Counted from the first letter of the stretch, positions 20,670 through 33,053 are shown. The stretch: DNA of 64,000 nucleotides from Amphiura filiformis (GCF_039555335.1 NC_092635.1:68794058-68858057); one strand, 5' to 3'. The notes: generated by a model from the letters alone, not told the origin. Program-made: numbers and translations.

Positions 20670-22750
20670 ACTGGTGATATTTTCAATGAGTTTATCCCAA
20701 TGGTTCTGTGCCATTTGTCCATCACAGCATTGTGAGTATGTTAGATGGGATATCGTTGTCGGTGGAGTACAAGCCCGAAGCATTATGGGAATGATGTATC
20801 CACTACTGCGGAATTGTGATTCAGTCACTGCTTGCACTAATTCATAGCTGTTGAAATATAAAAACAGAACAAAGGTTAAATCATTAGTATGGTAGTATTT
20901 GAGTGAATATTATATGGTTTTGAGTTTAGCAAAATGTTGAGAAATCATAATGATATGACGTGGTAAAAGAAATTAGTTTTAATTTCAACATTCTGCCAGC
21001 AGCCCCTGCTAGTAGCAAAACATTCCAGGTGACAACAAATTTGTCTATTAATTTGTATATTATATTATTATTTGTTGTCATATTTAACTATTCATTTCCT
21101 CACACAGGGTGAAACAAAAACAAGTATATTTATATTTTTAAGTATATTTAGGGTTTACTAGATGTGAGGCTTTCACATTTGCCATTGTCAAATTTCAGTA
21201 ATGTAAGAAGTGAAAGTGCCATGCCTTTACTTCTTAATTATTCCAAAGTATACCTTTTTTGAAGGAAAAAAAGGGTCAATGAATCAAAAAATAAACACAT
21301 ATTTGGGGGAAGTTAACCGTTTTGGAGAAAATCACATGTTGTTTGGCCCACTTTTGGGAACGAACTGTAAAAAATGCTTTTTGCGTCTTGTTCATAATCT
21401 TAAGACTCCATTTTAGGGGATTGACCCCATTTTTGGATATTGGCTTTTGAATATCGACCAAATAGGCAAATTTTTAACAAAAAGACTTTTAATTTAAAAA
21501 AATTATATTTTAAGCTTTTTATATCTTGGTAAATAATTCCAAAATTAAGGCCAATAAAAAAAATGGGAAAAAAATAAAAGTTGTTAGGAAACAACTGAAG
21601 TCAAATTTTGAACAAGTATTTACTTGTTTACAATTTGTTTAAAAACAGGTTCAAAATTATTGATTTGACCCCAAATCTGTGTTCATTTTTAGATTCCTTG
21701 AAACTTTTTCTTTTGAAAAATTTTTGGGCACTTTTTTATTTCTGCTTTCTGAGACTTGACGGGTAAAATGCCAAATTTTTTTAAATTTTTATAGTTTAAG
21801 GTGTTTTTTTAAATGCCAAAAAGTTTTTAATTTTTAAGGTGCAAATTAGTACTGATTGTTACTTTAAGCCTGAGGAACTGCAATTCTCATGTTAGCTTTG
21901 TTGTTTTTGGCAAGTGTATATTTCCGTATAAAACACTGTCATCTTTATAATGGGAACATGCACAATAAAATAATGCTTGAATGCATTCTGTCTATAGAAT
22001 TTATATGCATTGTTTCAAGTTTCAAGCAATATTTTATTATTAAAATGTGAAACTTAGATTCAATGTGCTGTATGTAAACTATGGGTAGTGGTGACTTCCA
22101 TATGGTTGAGATGCAAAATGAGTTATTGGTCATGTAAAGTCATCAGTCTATAATGTTAACATTTGGCATTTATGTATCATTCCTGTCATCAATACCTATC
22201 AGTAAAATTTGATTATATAAGTCATGGTTAAACAGTATAAAACATCGCGGGTCGATTTTCTGAAAATTGGACTTTTTATTTAACTAAATTATGATTTTTG
22301 CTCACTACGCTCGCAAATTGTGATATTTTTGGACTTTTTTTTCATACTTTGGGAAAAAAATTAGGGATTATTATGTTTGTTTGATAGGAAAGTTATTCTG
22401 GAGTACGAGTAGGTACTTTAACATGTTTTACAAATTAACTCACATATTTTATTATGTAGAAACAGGGTGTGTCGACTGATTTGTCAAAGAGCCATTCATA
22501 CTCCCAGTGTATATTTCTTAGCAAATAAAATAACGTGCTTAACTAAAGTTGCTTTACTTCTAATTACGAGATTTAAAATCCCAATTTTGAAATTGAAATG
22601 GTAACCCCTAATTTCGTACAATGATATCGGTTAAGTTGTCAAAAGCCAATCTGGCTGGGATATCTTTGCCGAGGTGGAGGTGCCATATAGTTGTGTAAAC
22701 ACATACATAGGCCTAACTATACAAGTTACTCTGAATACGGGAAAATTAAT
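20670..22750. other. Long AT-rich gene-free stretch
   Basis: About 2 kb with T/A runs. A small hairpin GACAACAAAT..ATTTGTTGTC sits at 21031-21080. I looked here for the missing 3' exon of TPR-TIR gene 1 and did not see one. Confidence 0.5.
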
Positions 22751-22756
22751 TTATGG

Positions 22757-22945
22757 GGACATGTGTGGTCTATAGCGGTAGAACACAGGCCTGATGATCG
22801 TGAGATTGTGGGTTCGAGCCCCACTGTGGCCATGCGATATACGTGTTGTGCCCTTGATTAAGGTGCTTTACCTCAAGTACTCCTCTCTACCCACAGTACC
22901 CAGTGTATAAATGGGTACTAGCACTCTTCAATGCTGGTGGACCCC
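22757..22945 (+). mobile_element. tRNA-derived SINE, truncated
   Basis: The head is tRNA-like with an A box (TGGTCTATAGCGGTAG) and a B box (GGTTCGAGCCC) 47 bp apart, followed by a core GTGTTGTGCCCTTG..AAGGTGCTTTACCTC shared with the SINE at 55486-55822. It is cut at a C/CA microsatellite (22930-22975). Confidence 0.8.
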
Positions 22946-22982
22946 CCCCCCCCACACACACACACACCCCCACCCACACATT
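22930..22982. repeat. C-run and CA microsatellite
   Basis: A run of 13 C followed by (CA)n and CCCCCACCC; it ends the SINE copy. Confidence 0.9.
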
Positions 22983-22984
22983 AC

Positions 22985-24270
22985 ATGCATTGAATTAGAG
23001 TCTAGCTCAATTGCCAACGAAAGAGAGATGGGTACTCCGTTCATTTACCTGTTATGGCTTTAAGTCAAATTATGCTTTAGGTGAAGCAAACCATCTAAAA
23101 AACCTTTTTAATCACACGTACTCTACTCATCTCCCTTTAAGATTGTTTAATGTACCATTAACGTTAAGGGGAATCCCCGGAGTTATTTTTAATTGTTCAT
23201 GTTTAATGTTCACAAATAGCATCTGACCATTTCCAGCGAAACATACAGTCATTTATTCAATAAGTCACGGTTTCAAGGCTCTTTTTACAAGTGTTTTATT
23301 CAGATATGAGGCTTCTGTTTGCATTTACGTGTAAATTATAAACATAGGCTAGCCAGTTTTTGAACAATGATTAGTTTGTGTTAATCAATGCTCTGCAAAC
23401 CCAAGAGGTGCCCCCCCCATTAGCTCCCATTATGAAAATGATAAGTGCCTAATACCGATAGACACTTTTTTGAATCTGAAAAAGTACCCAAAGCTCGGTC
23501 TTGATGATCCCCGTTTTATTTTTGCCCCTTCGTTATGTTTAGCAACCCAATGTTAACAGTCTAACCAACGTATATGTATAGCGCCATGTTATAGATCAAA
23601 TTTTACAATTTAAGGAAACAATAAATGAACATGCAAACAATACAAAATAATACAAAAACCTCTTTTTAAAATTATATCGTCAAAATACTACAGTGAAAAA
23701 ACTATACAATTTTCTTGCAAGCAAATTCTTATAGGCGTAAATATATTTTGAATAAATTTTTATCAGGGTCTTGTTTTCGATCATTTCTACCCAATGGCCA
23801 CTCATAGCCGTTTTGAGAACTTGCTAGCCAATGACTCCCTTTTTCAAATGTTTTCTACCCAATATCCCCCTTTTTGGCGACATTTAATACCGAAAGGTCT
23901 TACTCCTTGCATTTCCAAAGACACTGCACTGCACCGTACCAAACTGATTGGTACCCGTCTATTTGAAAGTTTTCCCTCTAAAATGCACATTTAATTAAAA
24001 CTACGGGGTCAAAATTCAACCCAAAGAGGTAATTTTGACCCCACAAATTTGACCCCACAAATTTGACCCCGTTACCTGAGTCAACTATGCACCGAATAAA
24101 AAAGGGCCGAATTTAACCCCACAACCCTGATCAACTATTTGACCCCAAATTGTGGCTTAACACTATCGGGGTTAAAATGACTATATTAATTATTTATGGG
24201 TCAAATCTCCTTTTTTGCAAATAACCCTTTTGTTTAAGGGTCATTTGATTCTAATTTGACCCTAACCCGT
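22985..24270. other. No gene seen; GACCCC-rich low complexity
   Basis: 24000-24260 holds several TTTGACCCCA-like repeats. No exon fitting the end of the TIR domain was found. Confidence 0.5.
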
Positions 24271-24274
24271 ACCC

Positions 24275-24653
24275 TTAAGGTTGGTCTTAACTCTGAAATT
24301 ATGGAAACTTTCGGGCTTCATAACTGGTCTAGTTGGTCTATAAAGTATATAAAAGTATACATATTTAGAATGGCAAAGACTTTTTAAATTTTTTTTAAAT
24401 TGACCCACGAGTTTTATTTGTTACGTTTAACGAAAAATAAGTCGGCCAAAAAATTTGGATTTTGGGCCAAAAATGAGCATTTTGACCCAAATTTGACCTC
24501 ACAGATGAATTTATCAAGTCGTCTTTGCCATTCTAAATATGTATACTTTTATATACTTTAGACCAACAATTTAGCAGTTATGAGGCCCGTATGTTATGAG
24601 GCCCGAAAGTTTGGTTATAGTTTACGTAATTCCAGGGTTAAGACCAAACTTAA
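24275..24653. mobile_element. TTAA-flanked foldback element in gene 1 intron
   Basis: Arms of about 105-130 bp (24275-24378 and 24517-24653) are inverted copies, beginning TTAAGGTTGGTCTTAAC at the left and ending GTTAAGACCAAACTTAA at the right. TTAA borders both ends. The right arm carries an extra GAGGCCCGTATGTTAT-like duplication. Its right end stops 10 bp before the GT donor of the TPR-TIR exon (24664-24663). Confidence 0.88.
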
Positions 24654-24662
24654 CTAAAACGT

Positions 24663-24664
24663 AC
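24663..24664 (-). other. Splice donor inside the TIR codons of gene 1
   Basis: The minus strand reads GGACAAG|GTACGTTTTAG, a near-consensus donor. Similarity to the intact paralogue stops exactly here (SWTR| against RWCR|YEV), and the frame read through the donor ends 13 codons later in unrelated sequence. Phase 2. Confidence 0.85.
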
Positions 24665-26451
24665 CTTGTCCACGATCTTTGACTCCGAGACATTGTTGCT
24701 GCAAGTTCCTCCACGAAGGCAGGTGTTAGAATGACCACACACTTGTGGCTATTCCGGATGGCATTAGTCCGGTTATCAGGCTCGGACACACCTGCTACGA
24801 AGTCCCTATGATTGATACAACCTCTTAAACTATGCTTCGATTCTAACTTGTGAAGGAATGCAAACGTCCATCGTCTGTCTCGTTCTGCGTAAGAGATGAA
24901 GAAATGGTATCTGTATCTTCTCCCGTTGTCCATATGTTCACGAGGGTTCAATGTAAGATTAGCTGCGAGCTGTGTGGCAATCCGCTGTGATTCAGTACAC
25001 CAGATGTGTGTTCCAAGCAAAAAACGAACGAAACCAGGCCTTGTAGGTGTGTTATAGAACTCAAAGTCATCCCTGAAGAAATCATCTTCGGAGGTCTGCG
25101 GTTCTTGTAATTGCAACTGAAGCTTATTTGCTTTTATTTGTTGTTCACGCTGGCCTTCTAGCTCGCCTTTTGCACCAAGACAATCAGCCCATCTTCTATG
25201 GGTCTCAACAAGATCAAAAAAGTCATCCTGATCATTACTTGTTGCTCGTCTGAATTGAGATATCGCTTTGTCGTGTTCACCCAGAAGAAAATACACGCGA
25301 CCAAGATCAGAATAATCTGCATGGACCTTTTTGAACTTCTGCGCCTTCTTTAGCCAAACTTCAGCCTCTTTCAGATATTGTCTTTTTGGGTTACCCTCTT
25401 CTGATGATTGATCGTACTTAGCTAAGTACATTAATCCGGTATGACGAAATGCAAACCAGGATTCGATGATTGCCAGAGAGCGTTGCAAAAGGACTTCAGC
25501 TTCTTTGAATCGTCCAAGTTTAACATATTCAGAACCTACTCGGCGTAATGCGATTGCGTGATTACCGCCGAAGTTGACGCAATATTGGTAACATTCATCC
25601 GCGGTAATATCATGTAATCCATGCTCATCATCTGGGAACACATCACTGTAGTTTCTTTCTGAAGGATCGTGATTTAATAAAATACCCAAGAATACCCATG
25701 CTAAAGCTTTCATCTCATTGGTGTTACTTATTTGAATAATATCGTACAGTAAATGTGCTGCTTTCACAAAGCCAGCTTTGATCTTTTTATTTAGAGAGAT
25801 CAAATCGTGATTTTCATCCAAGGCTATTCCGTTTTTGCTCCAGAGCTTTCGTAAATACAGCATCTGGACATCTCGCCTGTAAAGAACAAGAGCAAGATCG
25901 AAGAACCATTCCACCCGATGGGGAGTAAGACAACTGCTTCCAATAACACAAGCTCTTTCAATATATTCCATGTAATGAAAACATCGCTTATCCTGTTCAA
26001 AATACCGAATGGCATGCGCTCTGTCTGCGTAAGCTCTTGCGCGATGCTCGTAATTCCTGCCTTCAAATATTTCCTCCAGTAGTGCCTGGTATTCGCGAGC
26101 AGTTTCATGCGTTTCATTTTCTCTTGCAATAAACAACAAATTTGCCAATGCATTAATATTATTTGGATCATGTTTAAGCACATCTTCAAAAAACTCCTTC
26201 GCTTCGTCTTCTTCTTCCAACCTATAAGCGACGTATCCTTGTAAGTTCCTAACAGCAGTATAATACGTCGGTCTGGTATTGTAGTCCCATTCGTCTTTGG
26301 CCAGAATCGTTCGTTCTCTTTCCAGAGTATGCCGGCCAATGATGTCCAGTTCTTTCCATTGTAGATGACACCCGAACGCTTCCATGTAGTAATCAAATTG
26401 ATCAGATTTACTCTTCCGATCGGAACAAAAGGCAGTTGAACAAGCAGCCAT
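24665..26451 (-). CDS. IFIT-like TPR-TIR protein, gene 1, large exon (5' partial or complete, 3' continues)
   Basis: 595 codons are visible from the ATG at 26451 to a splice donor. Residues about 17-45 hold YMEAFGCHLQWKEL; 41 residues after that Cys comes NLQGYVAYRL, the spacing of the N-terminal motif in vertebrate IFITs. A TPR solenoid follows (about 70-440): EAKEFFEDVLKHDPNNINAL, RAYADRAHAIRYFEQD, RFKEAEVLLQRSLAI, DYSDLGRVYFLLGEHDKAI. A TIR domain begins at about 513 (YRYHFFISYAERDRRW, box 1; then RDFVAG and SHKCVVILTP, box 2) and is cut at SWTR by the intron. No signal peptide or membrane segment, so cytosolic. The frame stays open upstream to 26530 without another ATG, so a 5' exon is possible. 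Role in innate immunity is inferred from the domains. The 3' exon was not found. Confidence 0.9.
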
Positions 26452-26559
26452 GTGAATTTTGTAGAAGGCATCTTGCGGTCGAGACAAAGGGTTGCTTTGA
26501 TAACGTAAATGACATTTCGACGTTTGCCTTTAGTCCCAAAAATAAAGTGCATCACGGGT

Positions 26560-27595
26560 TATAAGCGTCGATTCTGATGTTTATGTTCGATGAGAACATT
26601 CCGATAATGTTCATGATGGTGACTCAAAATGTTTAAAATATCCAGGAAGCAACGCACTGTAACAAATCGTTAAATATTTTGCAAATTTCCTCAGTACGAA
26701 AACAAAATAAGTCCTTGGTAAGCATATTATTTGGATTTTACCGGTGGTATATTCCTTACTCCCTACATCTGCAACCGTTATTGGAGTACAAATATAGGTA
26801 TGAAATTATCACCTGAAACCATGGAAACTGACCAAATTGTCCCAAAAATTCAAATGATCAGCATCGTCCATGTCCCGCGATATGAAACCAAACAGTCAGC
26901 GATAATGTAGGGTTCCCGGTTAGTGGCTTACTGGCCTCATCTGTAATGCAAAAATAAAAAATCATTTTTGAAATTTAACATGGAAACCGAGATACATGCA
27001 GTACTAGAAATATTTACATTTGTAGATAGTACTAGCTTGTGTATTGATATTATCCATTTCGGTACAAAATCATTTCCTCACTCGTTATGATGCATGTACA
27101 TGAATGTGATTGCAGGGAGTGATTGTTTTTAAGGGTAGGTGGTAGGCGAGGTATTGTTGGTCGAAGCAACCAAAAAAAAACATGATTTTAATTATCTAAA
27201 TCAATATTATTGAAAAATAACACTTTGGTGTTTTGCAAAAGTTTATTCAACAAAACATATACTTTGAAAACTTGCTTAATTTATTGTTGCTAATGAATTA
27301 TGTACGTTTTACAAAAGTGGTGTTGTTTCAGCCTTCTTTACAACATAACTCAAGAACCACAGGACATATAAAATAATACACACTCGTTATGAATTGAGCT
27401 ATGCAATTTTTGCCAAAGCTCACTACCATTCGCAAGATGCTGTGAACTACCCAATCGCAACAAAACACCCGACAACGTTTGTCATTTTATTAATACACAA
27501 GTCCTGAGATACTAGTACAAGTCAACATTGGAAATAGCACCTAACTTTACTCGATCATGCAATGGTCTCGGCGCAGTTCTTATGTAGGAGGATCA
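26560..27595. other. 5' flank of gene 1, no gene seen
   Basis: No other open frame of note; promoter elements cannot be singled out. Confidence 0.5.
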
Positions 27596-27601
27596 TATGA
27601 A

Positions 27602-27770
27602 CATGTAAACCGACTGTTCAGTGCCCGAAGTGGGTAAGTGCAATAGCTGCTCTGTGAACATTTGACAATTTACACATTTACATTGTACTCATCTACACAT
27701 GGCAGCTATAGCCTATTTCACTCACCCATTTCTGGTACCATGGTACTGAGCAGTCGAAATGTAAACATGT
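27602..27770. mobile_element. Foldback element with CATGTAAAC..GTTTACATG ends
   Basis: Arms 27602-27655 and 27696-27770 are inverted copies with gaps (GTGGGTAAGTGCAATAGCTG against its partner). Length about 170 bp. Confidence 0.7.
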
Positions 27771-27774
27771 TTTG

Positions 27775-28120
27775 TTGGAGCACTTAGCATGCTTAGATAG
27801 AAAGAGCACTTAATTCGGGCATTAACCTGTTATCCTGTTGTTACCCCAGCCCCATTGCACGAGATTGGGGGGTTTTACCCGGGTTTTTATAAGCGGATAT
27901 ATATAACTTTTTCAGTCTAGTACAATCACTGTATATTAACCTATTCTCCTATGAGGTCAAGTTTAACAGCATGAAACATTTTAAAGCGGGTCCAAGTTGG
28001 TTTGGTGCAGAAAAATGATTCGTCATGGAACAAATGCACAAAGACCTGATATCGAAACTTAAAACACGAAGTTAATTTTAGACAAGGAAGTCAGACGATT
28101 GACTCTTTGATGATGCTAAT
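27775..28120. other. No gene seen
   Basis: Spacer between foldback elements. Confidence 0.5.
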
Positions 28121-28123
28121 ATA

Positions 28124-28640
28124 AACATCTCAAAAAAGGTAACTAACCCCCCTTAAATAATGGCCATTATTCAAAAACGGGCTATTGTATTACAAATCTG
28201 TAAAATGCGTTGGAAGCAGAATTTATTTCTGCGCATTTTGAGACCTCATTTGATACGATAGCCCAGAAAACAATACAACATCGGCCAATTTAATGTAGTG
28301 AGGTCCAGATTTGAAAGTTGCACTCACCAGAGAAGATGTTAAAAAACATCTTCTCTGCACTCACATGCAATACAAAAACACGCAGATATCATTACACAGA
28401 TTTCCTTCCATTATAGTGAATACAAAATCAATGCAATTTACTGCAACTTTCAAATCTTGGGTTATTTTGATTTAAATGTACGATGTGACGTCAAAATTTT
28501 GTCAATTGCTACAAATGAGGTATCAAAATATGCAGGAATAAATTCTGCTTCCAACGCATTTGACAGATTTGTAACAAGATCGCCCGTTTTTTAATAATGA
28601 TCATTATTTAAGGGGGGTTAGTTACTTTTTTTGAGATGTT
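28124..28640. mobile_element. Foldback element with AACATCTCAAAAAA ends
   Basis: Long inverted arms (about 28124-28235 and 28525-28640) include TAACTAACCCCCCTTAAATA and GCGTTGGAAGCAGAATTTAT with their inverse partners. The middle also contains a small hairpin AGAAGATGTTAAAAAACATC. Length 517 bp, no coding capacity. Confidence 0.9.
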
Positions 28641-28696
28641 TAGCTATTCCAACGTGTCTAGTCATGTATTGATTGGCAGTCACATTTTTAGTGCCA

Positions 28697-29133
28697 CAAT
28701 TCTCGCTATTCGCAATAAGGGCGCCGCCAGCAGATTTTGCGATGTAATCGTGATGTATCATGGGAAAAGGTCGACATCAAGTCCGCGCAATACGAATATT
28801 ACCATGCTATTACATAGGAACACGTGACAATATTTTTTAGTTTGTCAAAATAAAGGTGTTACACGCGAATCGATACTCAATAATACTTAATAATGTGATT
28901 TGAAATGTGCACAATTAATTTTTTCTCTATCGATTTGCGTGTAGGCCCTAATACCGTTATATTGACAAACTAAAAAATATTGTCACGTGTTCCTATGTAA
29001 TAGCATGGTAATATTCGTATTGCGCGGACTTGGATGTCGACCTTTCCCATGATACATCACGATTTTCCCATGATACATCACGATTACATCGCAAACCGCT
29101 GGCGGCGCCCTTATTGCGAATAGCGAGAATTGA
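28697..29133. mobile_element. Large palindrome, about 175-bp arms
   Basis: Left arm 28697-28874 and right arm 28928-29133 are almost perfect inverted copies (CAATTCTCGCTATTCGCAAT and its partner at the tips; ACACGCGAATCGATA near the loop). The right arm has an internal 21-bp duplication of the TCCCATGATACATCACGA block. It begins only 57 bp after the previous foldback. Confidence 0.9.
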
Positions 29134-29139
29134 AAAGAT

Positions 29140-31075
29140 GCTATTGACCATGGTTCAACTCCAAACAAACATAGTGGCCACTCTGAAGCAAGAAACTTTA
29201 CCAAAACAGCACTACAATGAACTCGACTACACTTGGAACATCTTACCTTGTATTATATGCCCTTGCAATGAAATTTCAGGGTCGAATTTAGATTTTTAAT
29301 TAATAATAATGCTTGATAAATCAACTTTCTTTTGCTTCAAATTTGATCAAAATCGGACATTCCTTCGCAGGGTTCTGATTAAATATATTCGTAGAAGTTC
29401 GGCGCGAAATCGCGAATTTCTTATGTATTTCGCTTATTTTGAATTTTTTTTTTTTGGTATTCTGTTGGGTTTTTTTTAGAAATTTATGCCAATTTGACCC
29501 AATTTTGGTCAAATTCCCACATATTTTGGATTTAATTTACTTTGAATAACTTATGAATAACATATTCTCTAATTTTATGTCCATTTATTTAATAATAACA
29601 ATTAAAATTAACTGCCTAATTAATGTTAATTAAGTTTCACTTCGGCCGATATCTCGAAAACTTAATGAAATATTAGTGCTGACAGTTGTAATGTATGAGA
29701 TTTTATAAACCAAAATGGTTCTAAAAGGGATTAACCCACATTTCTTCTAAATGTATTGTATGGGATGGGGCCCGGCATGGGGCTTTTTATGCACATTTTT
29801 AGGTCTCAAAAGCCAGGGAATTCTGACATGAACCTTCATATTTAAGTGTGAATTGGCAAATAACTTTAAACATGTTAAAATTTTTCTAACAATGTATTTA
29901 ATTCCAATTAAATCATAACCTTCAAATCCAGACTAACTTAAATAAGTGATATCTTTATATTCGTGAATTCATCCTTTTGATATGCTAAGTTGCATCACAT
30001 TCTTTTGCTTCGGACATGGAGCTTTTGGGGAATCCCGCGCTACGTGGTAAAGAATGTGAGCTAATGTGACGCTATTTTTAGTGATGATTTATTTCACATG
30101 AGTCTACTTCACTGACTTGTCGCCGTGAAACGTGATACCTGACCACTACATTAAAATAATGAAATAGTGAAAAATAGATTTTGACAATGACTACATATAA
30201 ATTTGATAAAATCGATTCAATCATCGAAATGTTTTCATTTCTTCTTACATTTTACATTGCATAGCCTTATGACGTTTGTCGTCATTCCCGAGATCTGTTG
30301 ATCTTGAGTGACCTCCGCGTCGGCCTCCAAATTGTCCAACGATTTACACCATAGGAAGAATCTCTTTTTTCCATGCTTAAATATTTGCTTCAAAACCAAT
30401 GAACGGTAATATACTAGTATAAAAAAAATATGCAAAAAAGAACTTCTTCGGATGGTAATAACTAATAATGTTGCAATAATGTAATTTTTAAATTAATACA
30501 TTAAAAGAGCTGCTCTAGGGGCTCTAAATAGCGTTACGATTTTAATATACGAATTTACCAAAAGCGAAAACATAAATGGTACAATGTGGGCCTACTTAGC
30601 AAGATACTATAAATGGTGTACTTACCTACACAAATGCAAATTCTACGTTTAATCTATTTCCAATTGTCTTATTATACCGTACTTCTCATCAGTCATAGAG
30701 CTAGAAGAGATGGCTTTCGACTCAATTTTACCTGCACATAAGCTGATATCAAAGCTCACGTATAATTATACGAAATATTATAGTGAGTATATTGGGTTCA
30801 TAGCAGTACACACAAAAAGACGCCAAGGCTCGGTTCGGTAGAGAAAGTGAAATACAATATACCGTAACCAAGCCTCTGAGTTGCGAATATCCAAAATGGA
30901 CTGCAGACGTACAGGGTGAGTAAAAAATTGAGTTGAAAGAAGCAAAGATTTAAAATATTGACCAGTATTCACAGTCTGTATTCAAATCATACACGTAAAA
31001 TATAAATCAGAGTATACTATTTATCAATTATGAAAAAAAAATCATTTTGTCCTAGTTTGTTTTCTGTAATTTTGT
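29140..31075. other. Gene-free, about 1.9 kb
   Basis: AT-rich DNA with T and A runs (29437, 29468); no supported frame. Confidence 0.55.
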
Positions 31076-31077
31076 AC

Positions 31078-31345
31078 GAGAATGTGCCACGCAGACTTTC
31101 TGATGCTGACTTTCTCCATACCTACTTTTTGCTGTTTTTGGCACCCATCATCATACCAATTTTTTACAAAAAGCACCCTAATAGCTCCTAATTTGTCCCA
31201 ATTGGGCGCTTTTAGGGGCACTTTTGACCAAATGCGCATTGCTCTCCACTTAAAACCCACCCACTCGATTGTAGTACCGAAATCACTGAAAAGGTACCCC
31301 AAAACTGTGGCACATCCCCGTAAACCTTCAACCAGGAAGACCCCC
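31078..31345. repeat. Dispersed repeat family 8, copy 1
   Basis: It shares with 56955-57195, in the same orientation, the order ATGTGCC(A/G)CGCAGACTTTC, TTTTTGCTGTTTT, AATTGGGCGCTTTT, AAAAGGTA(C/T)CCC and GTGGCACAT(C/A)CCCGTA. It has no inverted ends and no coding frame that I trust; perhaps a retroelement remnant. Confidence 0.8.
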
Positions 31346-31564
31346 CCCCTGATAATGGACCACCATTTGACTTCCCCACTAGGCCTATCACTAAAAAACG
31401 CCCCCCCCCCCCCATCATGTAACTGTCCCATGCATGACAAATTAATCATCCTGGCCATTCTTTTTGCAACCATCCATATTAACGGTCGGTACTTCTAACC
31501 CTCGGGGTCAGTAGGGTTAAAGATTTTTAGGGTTTTGGTTAGCGTATTCAGTGTCATACCGTGG

Positions 31565-31945
31565 CCGCTCCTAGCCCGGGGGGGGGGGGGGCTGAAGGAA
31601 ATTCAATTTTGCCGCCCCTTCCTCAACAGCCCGAAAAAATTCACCAAATTTTTTTTTGAAAAAGTGAAGAGCAAAAAAAAAAAAAAAAAAAAGGGATAAT
31701 AAGCGCTAGCGCCCTAAAAGCAACATATTTTCATGTATATATAGTACAATTTTTTCACAATTTTTTATACTTATCAAAATTCAAGTTTTCCGCCCTTTTA
31801 CTTATTCTTTTTTGCCGCCCCTTCCTCTTCCGCCGCCCCTTCGTTTGCCGCCCCTTCTTCTTCTGCCACCCCTTCGTTTTAGCCGCCTCCTGCTTTTACC
31901 CCGGGGGGCTGGCTCCCCCAAAGCCCCCCCAAAAATACGCGCATG
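31565..31945. repeat. Dispersed repeat family 7, copy 1 (GCCGCCCCTTC-rich)
   Basis: It matches 55960-56310 in inverted orientation: a CGGGGGG tract, TTGCCGCCCCTTCCTCAACA, an A-run, GCGCTAGCGCC, then repeated CCGCCCCTTC and CCCCAAAAATACGCGCATG. The 10-11-bp GCCGCCCCTTC motif is itself repeated internally. Confidence 0.85.
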
Positions 31946-31949
31946 GTAT

Positions 31950-32640
31950 TGCGATCCGTTATCATCGGTTGCACAAAAAAACTGCGCTTCCGGTTTATAC
32001 GCTTTTGGTTTCCACATTCTCTCGGTTTGTTGGACATTGAACCGTGTCACGTGATCTGACTAAATTGTGTCACATCCGAGAATCAAACATTCCCGTCATA
32101 CATTAATTATTTCAGAAACTCATTTGAATTTGGATTTGGAAGATACCTTCTCTTAAATAACAGTATTGCGAACCACCAGCATACATAACTCGATGTAGAG
32201 AGTCTTTCCTATTCAGAGGAAATATTGCAATTACACACCTTATTGCCTTTTAACAATAACCATTGACACTAGCACATATCAGAGAAGATGTAAGAAAAGG
32301 ATGGAGAACAGAATTATATCCTTGAGATAATCCCGTAGGTAATCCTGTTGCACCTATCATAGTCCTTTATTCTCAAGTGGTGGGTTAACCAACAGTTAAC
32401 AATGAGAGGAAATTCCTGAACCTAGTTCAGTTGGGGATGATTTGAAGTGACCGCCAATTATGACCATTTGATATTTAATACCAGCAATGTGAAAAAAGAA
32501 AGAAATAATGTAGTGCCAAAATAATGTACCCTTTTACGGAAGGAGCAAAGTTTAACAAGTTATAACTCCGCTTCTGAAGTACGAATGTCAGCGGCGAATG
32601 TCAGGTTATTATTTCCCAGTCTTTAAAAAAAATTGCAGGC
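31950..32640. other. No gene seen
   Basis: Short chance frames only. Confidence 0.5.
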
Positions 32641-32643
32641 ATA

Positions 32644-32712
32644 GGTGGGAATCGATCTCGGTACCTCCCGGTTAAACAGCACTGTGAAAGACCACTAGAC
32701 CAACTAAATATC
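32644..32712 (-). mobile_element. tRNA-like (pol III-type) sequence
   Basis: The minus strand carries TTAGTTGGTCTAGTGGTC (A-box-like) and GAGATCGATTCCCACC (B-box-like) 30-40 bp apart. The acceptor stem does not pair fully, so it is a tRNA-derived remnant rather than a working tRNA. Confidence 0.5.
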
Positions 32713-32979
32713 TGTTGTGAGATGTGTGACATTAATCTTTGATATTGCTAAATGGAACAAATCGCGGAATTAAATCAGTAATAAAAGAAATAGATTCTTA
32801 TATAGCGGTCAAATTAGATAAAAGGGGAAATATTTGTCCCTGCTCGAAAGAAAATATAGGTTAGAAAATTATCAAATAAATTTAAATTACAAATTGAGAT
32901 TTTATATTTCTTTCTTTCACGAGGCGACATTATCACAGACACACTGTATAAGCTAAAAACTCGACTCTCATCACTAGAT

Positions 32980-33053
32980 GATGTCATTTAGCTCTATGGT
33001 AGAGCATCAGACTGCTGATATCAATATCGTTGGTTCGAGTCCTCCTGCCAGCA
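32980..33053 (+). mobile_element. tRNA-like sequence with tetranucleotide tail
   Basis: TAGCTCTATGGTAGAGC forms a D arm and contains an A box; GGTTCGAGTCC is a B box. The 3' side ends CCTGCCA, but the 5' side does not pair with it. An (ATTT)n run follows 45 bp downstream, as in a SINE tail. Confidence 0.55.

Noticed and set aside
20100..24650. A 3' exon completing the TIR domain of gene 1
   Set aside because: I looked on the minus strand for a YE(V/L)Q..H followed by an IPI(M) motif behind an acceptor and did not find a convincing one; it may be farther left, diverged or lost.
25824..26555. 243-codon minus-strand frame overlapping the N-terminal part of gene 1
   Set aside because: It is the +1 shadow of the TPR-TIR exon; composition is not protein-like and it shows no family motifs.
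31802..32054. Gly/Arg-rich and Pro/Leu-rich frames of about 80 codons
   Set aside because: Direct product of the GCCGCCCCTTC repeats in family 7.
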